Below, piece by piece: positions 59,666 to 64,000 of a DNA stretch of 64,000 nucleotides. The DNA comes from DATIKM01 sp035477595. Its GTDB lineage: Bacteria; Armatimonadota; Chthonomonadetes; Chthonomonadales; CAJBBX01. The notes under the pieces were generated by a model. The model was not told the origin of the DNA, ran no database searches, and saw only the letters and a program-made list of their open reading frames with translations. The stretch is taken from the NCBI GenBank assembly GCA_035477595.1, contig DATIKM010000173.1, positions 1 through 64,000 of the forward strand. Direction: 5' to 3'. How positions within the stretch are numbered: position 1 is the stretch's first letter; the number at the start of each line of letters is the position of its first letter. Both the position numbers and the translations under genes were made by a program.

Positions 59666-61801
59666 CTAGCTCACCTGCAGCAACCCCACGGCGCCGGGGC
59701 CCCGCTCGACTGCCCGCCTGAGCGGCTCCACCCCACTTCCCGAGAGCCCCGGGTCTGCGTCCACGAGGGCGAACGCCTCTTGCCTCGCCTCTTCAAGGGC
59801 GGACTGATCGCGCACGAGGTCGGCGAGAAAGAAGGCGGGCGCCCCGCTCTGGCGCGTTCCAACCATCTCGCCTGGACCGCGCAGGCGCAGGTCCTCCTCT
59901 GCGATCTGGAACCCGTCGTCCGTCTGGACGAGGGCCTCAAGCCGCGCCTCTCCCTCCGGCGTCGTCGGATCGGCCAGCAGAACGCAGAACGAGGCGTGTG
60001 GGCCGCGTCCGACCCTGCCCCGCAACTGGTGGAGCTGAGCCAGCCCAAACCGGTCGGCGTCCTCCACCACCATCACGCAGGCGTTCGGCACGTCCACGCC
60101 GACCTCCACGATCGTCGTGCTGACGAGAGCGGCGGTGCGGCCTGCTCGGAAATCTGCCATGGTCGCCTGTTTTCCCTTGTCCGACAACTGACCGTGCAGC
60201 AGGCCAACGGCCACTCCCGGCAAGAGATCGGCGGCTACTTCGCGAGCGAGATCCGTCGCGGCTTTGGCCTGCAACTTCTCCGAGCCATCCACCAGCGGGC
60301 AGACCACGAAGGCCTGGCGTCCACGCGCCAGCAGGTGCGCCACGCCTTCGTATACCGCCCGGCGCTCGCTGCGTCGCTTCCAGTGCGTGCGCACCGGTCG
60401 CCTGCCGGGCGGCCGGTCGCGCATCACGCTCACGTCGAGGTCGCCGTAGACCGTGAGGGCCAGTGTGCGAGGGATGGGGGTAGCCGTCATGACCAGTACG
60501 TGGGGCAGCTCGCCCTTCCGATGGAGCGCCCGCCTCTGCAGCACACCGAATCGGTGCTGCTCGTCGATGATGGCCAGCCCCAGCCGCGCGAACCGCACTT
60601 CCTCCTGCAGGAGCGCATGCGTCCCAACCGCGAGGTGCGCCTCGCCGCACGCGACGGTCTCGCGCGCGCGACGCCGCTCCGCGCTGGACTGCGCCCCGAC
60701 GAGCAGGACCGACCGTAGCCCGAGGGGTTCCAGAGCCTCCCCAAGCACCATGTGGTGCTGCTGTGCGAGTATCTCCGTCGGCGCCATCACGGCGGCCTGG
60801 TACCCGCTGCGCCAGGCGAGCAGGATGGCGCCCATCGCAACGAGCGTCTTACCCGAACCCACGTCGCCTTGGAGAAGCCTGTTCATCCTCCGCCCGCTGC
60901 GGACATCCGACGCGATGTCCGCCAGGGCGCGCTCCTGCCCGGCCGTTAGCTGATAGGGCATGGCCGACCACAGGTCCGCGCGCATCAGGCTCTCGTCCGC
61001 GCCGAACACAAGCCCATCTCCTGCGAGCGCCGCCCGGCGACGGCTCTGCGCGAGCGCCACCTGCAGGACGAAGAACTCCTCGAACACGATGCGTCGCTTG
61101 GCTTGCTCGAGGGCGCTCGGGTCGTCGGGGAAGTGAACCTGCCGCAGAGCGGCGCGCGCGTCGAGGAGCCGGAGGCGGCGCGAGATGTCGGAGGGAACGG
61201 TCTCCTCCACCGAGTCGAGGTAGAGCCGGAGCGCGATGTCGAGCAGCCGTCGCACCCGCTTCTGGCCCAGACCCTCCGCCAAGGGGTAGACGGGCACGAT
61301 TCGAGCCGCCGAGAGCGGATCGCGCTCGGGATCGTATTCCTCCCACTCCGGGTGCTCCAGCTCGACGGGTCCGTAGCCTGTCTCGCGAGCCTGACCGTAC
61401 GCCACCACGCTGCCGCGCGACCGCGCAATCGCGTCGAACTGGCGCTGGAGGTACGGCTGACGGAAAAACACAAGCCGCGCGATTCCGGTGCCATCGTCGA
61501 CGAGAGCCCGGGTCACCGCGAACCCGGCTCTGCGGGTGGCGATCACCTCCGAGCCTAGCACCCGACCGCACAGGGTGGCAACATCGCCAGAGCGCAGTTG
61601 GCCGATGGGCGTGAAGGACCGGCGGTCCTCGTAGCGCCGGGGGAAGTGGCGCAGAAGGTCGCGTACGGTGGCGACATCCAGCCGGCCGAGTGCCGCCGCG
61701 ATGCCAGGCCCCACGCCGCTAAGACGCTCAACCGGGTCCCCGAGGGAGGGGGGCGCCGATGCGCCGCGCCCCCCGTGCCCGCTCGTTTCGCCGCTCACCA
61801 C
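59666..61801 (-). CDS. recG: ATP-dependent DNA helicase RecG
   Basis: The product is 711 aa. The N-terminal wedge/OB domain (LSGVGPGIAAALGRLDVATV, RYEDRRSFTPIGQL) binds branched DNA. The helicase core has Walker A LLQGDVGSGKTLVAMGAILL, the DEAD-like box IIDEQHRFGVLQRRAL, motif III MTATPIPRTL and motif VI LHQLRGRVGRG. It remodels stalled forks. The first in-frame start after the preceding stop is GTG at 61801 (GTG also at 61798); neither has a strong ribosome site. Confidence 0.95.
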   Translation of the reverse strand: MVSGETSGHGGRGASAPPSLGDPVERLSGVGPGIAAALGRLDVATVRDLLRHFPRRYEDRRSFTPIGQLRSGDVATLCGRVLGSEVIATRRAGFAVTRALVDDGTGIARLVFFRQPYLQRQFDAIARSRGSVVAYGQARETGYGPVELEHPEWEEYDPERDPLSAARIVPVYPLAEGLGQKRVRRLLDIALRLYLDSVEETVPSDISRRLRLLDARAALRQVHFPDDPSALEQAKRRIVFEEFFVLQVALAQSRRRAALAGDGLVFGADESLMRADLWSAMPYQLTAGQERALADIASDVRSGRRMNRLLQGDVGSGKTLVAMGAILLAWRSGYQAAVMAPTEILAQQHHMVLGEALEPLGLRSVLLVGAQSSAERRRARETVACGEAHLAVGTHALLQEEVRFARLGLAIIDEQHRFGVLQRRALHRKGELPHVLVMTATPIPRTLALTVYGDLDVSVMRDRPPGRRPVRTHWKRRSERRAVYEGVAHLLARGRQAFVVCPLVDGSEKLQAKAATDLAREVAADLLPGVAVGLLHGQLSDKGKQATMADFRAGRTAALVSTTIVEVGVDVPNACVMVVEDADRFGLAQLHQLRGRVGRGPHASFCVLLADPTTPEGEARLEALVQTDDGFQIAEEDLRLRGPGEMVGTRQSGAPAFFLADLVRDQSALEEARQEAFALVDADPGLSGSGVEPLRRAVERGPGAVGLLQVS

Positions 61802-61817
61802 GCGAGCGCCCGTCGGG

Positions 61818-62777
61818 TCAGGCCCGCGCGGAGGCGAGGACCTCGGCCACGATCTCGTTGGCCCGGAGGCCATCATGGCCCGTAACGCGCAGAGGCTGCA
61901 GGCCGCGCACTGCATCCGCGAAGCTGTCGATCTCGCGCTGGAACCGGTCTGGCCCTCCGACCTCGCGCGTCTCCCAGACCGACATGTCGGCGCTCTTGTA
62001 GCGGATCCGGTTCGTGTCGTAGTCCACGAAGCACGCGCCGGCCGACCCGTATATCTCCACGATGTTGCGACCATTGGGCGTCGACCAGCTCGCCTCGATC
62101 ACGCCGAGAGCCCCGCTCTGGGCCTCCAGCACCACTACCGCGCTATCCTCCACGGAGAGGGCCGGGTTGAACGTCGCTATGCGGCCTGCGGCCGAGCGCA
62201 CCTCGCCCGCCAGGAACCGGAAGAGGTCGATGGAGTGGATGGCAGTGTCCAGAAGGGCGCCGCCGCCAGCCATCTCAGGGTCTGAGAACCAGAGGTTCTC
62301 CACACCGGCGAACGCGCCGCTGAAGCGGTTGCGCACCATGCGCAGGCGACCCAGGTCGTCGTTGTCGATCAGCTCGCGGGCGAAGAGGATCGGCGGGTGG
62401 AACCGGTGACAGAAGGCGGTCATCAGCAGCCGGCCCGTGCGCTCGGCGGCATCCATCATCCGTTGCGCTTCTGCAGGCGTCCGGGCGAGCGGCTTCTCAC
62501 ATATCACGTGGGCGCCGGCCTCGAGAGCACCAACGACGACGGGCTCGTGCAGGATCGGGGGGACGCAGACATCCACAATGTCCACCTGCATCGCGGAGAG
62601 CATCTCGCGCCAGCGGGTGTGGGCCTCGCCGCCGAACTCGCGCTGCGCGGCGGCTACGACGCCGGAGTTGGCGTCGCACAGGGCCTCGATGCTCACGCCG
62701 GAGACGTTCGCCCAGCGTTCCAGATGCACGCGGCCCATCCCGCCGCAGCCCACTACCGCCAGACGTAGATCGCCCAT
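61818..62777 (-). CDS. Gfo/Idh/MocA-family oxidoreductase
   Basis: The 319-aa product opens with LRLAVVGCGGMGRVHLERW, the NAD(P) Rossmann motif. VICEKPLARTPAEAQRMMDA holds the conserved EKP Lys, and GGGALLDTAIHSIDLFRFL the catalytic Asp/His pair. It oxidises or reduces a sugar, inositol or related polyol; the substrate is unknown. ATG at 62777 shares one base with the stop of the Fic-like gene (TGATG), so translation is coupled. Confidence 0.92.
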   Translation of the reverse strand: MGDLRLAVVGCGGMGRVHLERWANVSGVSIEALCDANSGVVAAAQREFGGEAHTRWREMLSAMQVDIVDVCVPPILHEPVVVGALEAGAHVICEKPLARTPAEAQRMMDAAERTGRLLMTAFCHRFHPPILFARELIDNDDLGRLRMVRNRFSGAFAGVENLWFSDPEMAGGGALLDTAIHSIDLFRFLAGEVRSAAGRIATFNPALSVEDSAVVVLEAQSGALGVIEASWSTPNGRNIVEIYGSAGACFVDYDTNRIRYKSADMSVWETREVGGPDRFQREIDSFADAVRGLQPLRVTGHDGLRANEIVAEVLASARA

Positions 62778-63250
62778 CACCCGGCCCCCTCACCCAGTGC
62801 TCGCAGCAGCGCGGCGCGCTCCGCGAGGGTCGCCGTCACGATGCTGCGGATCGAAGCGCTGGCATGCGAGGTGCTCGGGCGCACCGGCGCGACCAGGTCC
62901 TCGCCCGCCTCGATGCGCGCGGCGGCGGCCGTCAGCTCTTCGTCGCTCCACCCGAGCGCCATGCCGTTGGCAGCCAGAAACGCGAGCACCGCGACGACAG
63001 CGAGGGGCCGGTTGGCGCAGTCGAACGGGCGCTCGCGCAAGCACCGATGCAGAAGCGCGCATGCCTGGCCACCAACGTCGGTGCTGTCGCCGTAGCCGTA
63101 CTGCGCCGCCATGCAGCTCTCGAGGCGCTCGTAGTCGAATGCTGCCGGCGCTCCGACCAGCGCGGTGTGAATCCACACCAGGTCGTGAACGCTCAGGTAC
63201 CGAACCGTGCGGCCCGAGCCCGCCAGCGCCGGCTGTTCGCCTGAGTGCAA
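62777..63250 (-). CDS. Degenerate Fic/Doc-fold protein
   Basis: The 157-aa product matches the Doc-type Fic core: VRYLSVHDLVWIHTALVG, DYERLESCMAAQ, then ACALLHRCLRERPFDCANRP followed by LAVVAVLAFLAANGMAL. The active loop HPFx(D/E)GNxR is altered to R74-PFDCANR, so the catalytic His and Gly are missing and AMP transfer is unlikely; a binding or regulatory role is more plausible. The TTG start at 63250 has GGGAGG 5-6 nt upstream and a strong promoter behind it. No antitoxin gene is adjacent. It is coupled to the oxidoreductase gene. Confidence 0.75.
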   Translation of the reverse strand: MHSGEQPALAGSGRTVRYLSVHDLVWIHTALVGAPAAFDYERLESCMAAQYGYGDSTDVGGQACALLHRCLRERPFDCANRPLAVVAVLAFLAANGMALGWSDEELTAAAARIEAGEDLVAPVRPSTSHASASIRSIVTATLAERAALLRALGEGAG

Positions 63251-63490
63251 CGCGAGCCTCCCACGGAGCGTGCCGCACGCCACCGGCGGTCGCGCGGGCC
63301 GTGGGAGTGTACCACCGGGGTTGGGGCGTGTCAAACCGCGCAGGAGCCAGGCAGGAGTGGCGGCGTGCGCTGCAGGACCGACTCGATGCCGGGCGGGCCG
63401 CCGGCGCGTGTCGCATGGAGCCAGTTGAAGATCGCGCTCGCCGCCGCTGCGGCTGACCCCGTGAGGCGCGGCGCAGATGAGCACGGTGGC
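63251..63490. other. Intergenic region with the promoter of the Fic-like gene
   Basis: About 240 bases between two minus-strand genes. It contains the promoter described at 63306-63334; no other feature is supported. Confidence 0.4.
63306..63334 (-). promoter_or_regulatory. Strong promoter of the Fic-like/oxidoreductase/recG unit
   Basis: On the minus strand TTGACA (63334 to 63329), 17 bases, then TACACT (63311 to 63306). It lies about 55 bases before the TTG start of the Fic-like gene. Close spacing downstream suggests the transcript may continue through recG and coaD. Confidence 0.72.
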
Positions 63491-64000
63491 CTAGAAGATT
63501 CCGCCCGGGCGGGCCGCGATCACCAGGACGTCGAGCCCGGCGGAAATGGCCCAGTGCAGCCAGAAGCAGGGCAGGAACGACCGCGCGCGCACAGCCAGCA
63601 CCCCCAGAACGGCGCCGCCGAAGAAGGAGCCGGCCACCTCGAGCGGGGGTTTGCCGACGTGCATCACCCCGAAGGCAACCGCCTGCAGCAGGATTGCGGG
63701 CACCACACCTGTCAGGCGGGCGAGACCGAAGGTCAGGAATCCACGGAAGAACGCCTCCCATGCGAACAGGTAGGCGCCGTAAGTGAACTGGTGGTACGCG
63801 AAGTGCCGCCAGCTGTGCGCGGCCTCCGGCTGCAGCGGGTAGTAGGCTTGGAAGTCCGGCAGGCGTGACACGGCAAGCAGCAGAGGCACCATCAGCAGCA
63901 ACAGCAGTGCGGCTACGTGCGCCGAGCCCGGAGCCGACCGACGCCACCCGAGGCCAGCCCAGTCGAGGCCGGGAGCCAGGCTGGTCGCCACGCTGGGGAT
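63491..64000 (-). CDS. CPBP-family intramembrane metalloprotease (start beyond right edge)
   Basis: One hundred and sixty-nine codons are visible and the frame is still open at base 64000, so the N-terminus probably lies outside. At least four hydrophobic helices are present. The protease motifs are YLFAWEAFFRGFLTFGL (motif 1, Glu-x3-Arg with one Glu replaced by Ala), LQAVAFGVMHVGKPP (motif 2 His) and FLPCFWLHWAISAGLD (motif 3 His). CPBP proteins cleave membrane substrates or act as CAAX-type proteases; the change in motif 1 leaves activity uncertain. Confidence 0.8.
   Translation of the reverse strand: MPSVATSLAPGLDWAGLGWRRSAPGSAHVAALLLLLMVPLLLAVSRLPDFQAYYPLQPEAAHSWRHFAYHQFTYGAYLFAWEAFFRGFLTFGLARLTGVVPAILLQAVAFGVMHVGKPPLEVAGSFFGGAVLGVLAVRARSFLPCFWLHWAISAGLDVLVIAARPGGIF

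Noticed and set aside
59144..60718. 524-codon plus-strand frame opposite coaD and recG
   Set aside because: Antisense to two genes with complete motifs; no ribosome site; composition typical of a GC shadow.

Overview
The window is about 64 kb of high-GC (roughly two-thirds G+C) bacterial chromosome with dense, ordinary gene packing. It holds no rRNA, no recognisable tRNA, no CRISPR array and no insertion sequence. A TolC-type outer-membrane channel implies a diderm envelope. The mix of Ycf46-type AAA+ ATPase, DUF4446, PspA cluster, a binding-protein/permease fusion and frequent TTG starts suits an uncultured lineage such as Armatimonadota or a neighbour. That placement is an inference from gene content, not a phylogeny.

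Layout. 1-4 kb: a truncated glycosyltransferase, a secreted DUF5666-like protein, an ECF sigma/anti-sigma pair with a DUF4446 gene, and a signal peptidase. 4-10 kb: Nudix hydrolase, Cu+ P-type ATPase, M23 lipoprotein, DMT permease and XerC/D recombinase, tightly packed or overlapping. 10-18 kb: a 72-aa small protein, HslV, an Eis-like acetyltransferase, RsgA, a GH30-like glycosidase, a three-gene PspA cluster behind a near-consensus promoter, and rpsT. 18-27 kb: a minus-strand operon (MoxR, DUF58, transglutaminase, HolA), RidA, a CBS-GGDEF protein with an unusual C-terminal domain, and FtsY. 27-38 kb: a TauE-like permease, a sugar ABC importer whose binding protein is fused to one permease, and a TolC-MacA-MacB efflux cluster with an LTxxQ periplasmic protein inside. 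38-47 kb: glmU-prs, a structured 6S-RNA-like non-coding RNA, Ycf46-type ATPase and SMC. 47-52 kb: ferritin, a thioredoxin-fold gene interrupted in frame by UGA, an epimerase, an MFS transporter, MsrB and a sulfatase remnant. 52-64 kb: a long minus-strand lipid operon (yceD, rpmF, plsX, fabH, fabD, fabG, acpP, fabF) preceded by coaD, recG, a Gfo/Idh oxidoreductase and a degenerate Fic-fold gene. A CPBP protease runs off the right edge.

Most noteworthy. (1) At 47797-48417 a membrane-anchored thioredoxin-fold protein reads through a TGA at the redox-active position. A perfect hairpin lies 26 nt downstream, as expected for a bacterial SECIS, so it is a candidate selenoprotein. (2) At 41160-41371 (minus) a promoter, a rod-like foldable RNA and a terminator form a candidate 6S RNA. 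(3) A sugar-binding lipoprotein is fused to an ABC permease. (4) The PspA cluster carries two uncharacterised partners, one with a J-like C-terminus. (5) A textbook-consensus promoter drives a roughly 330-nt leader ahead of a 70-aa Cys-containing protein.
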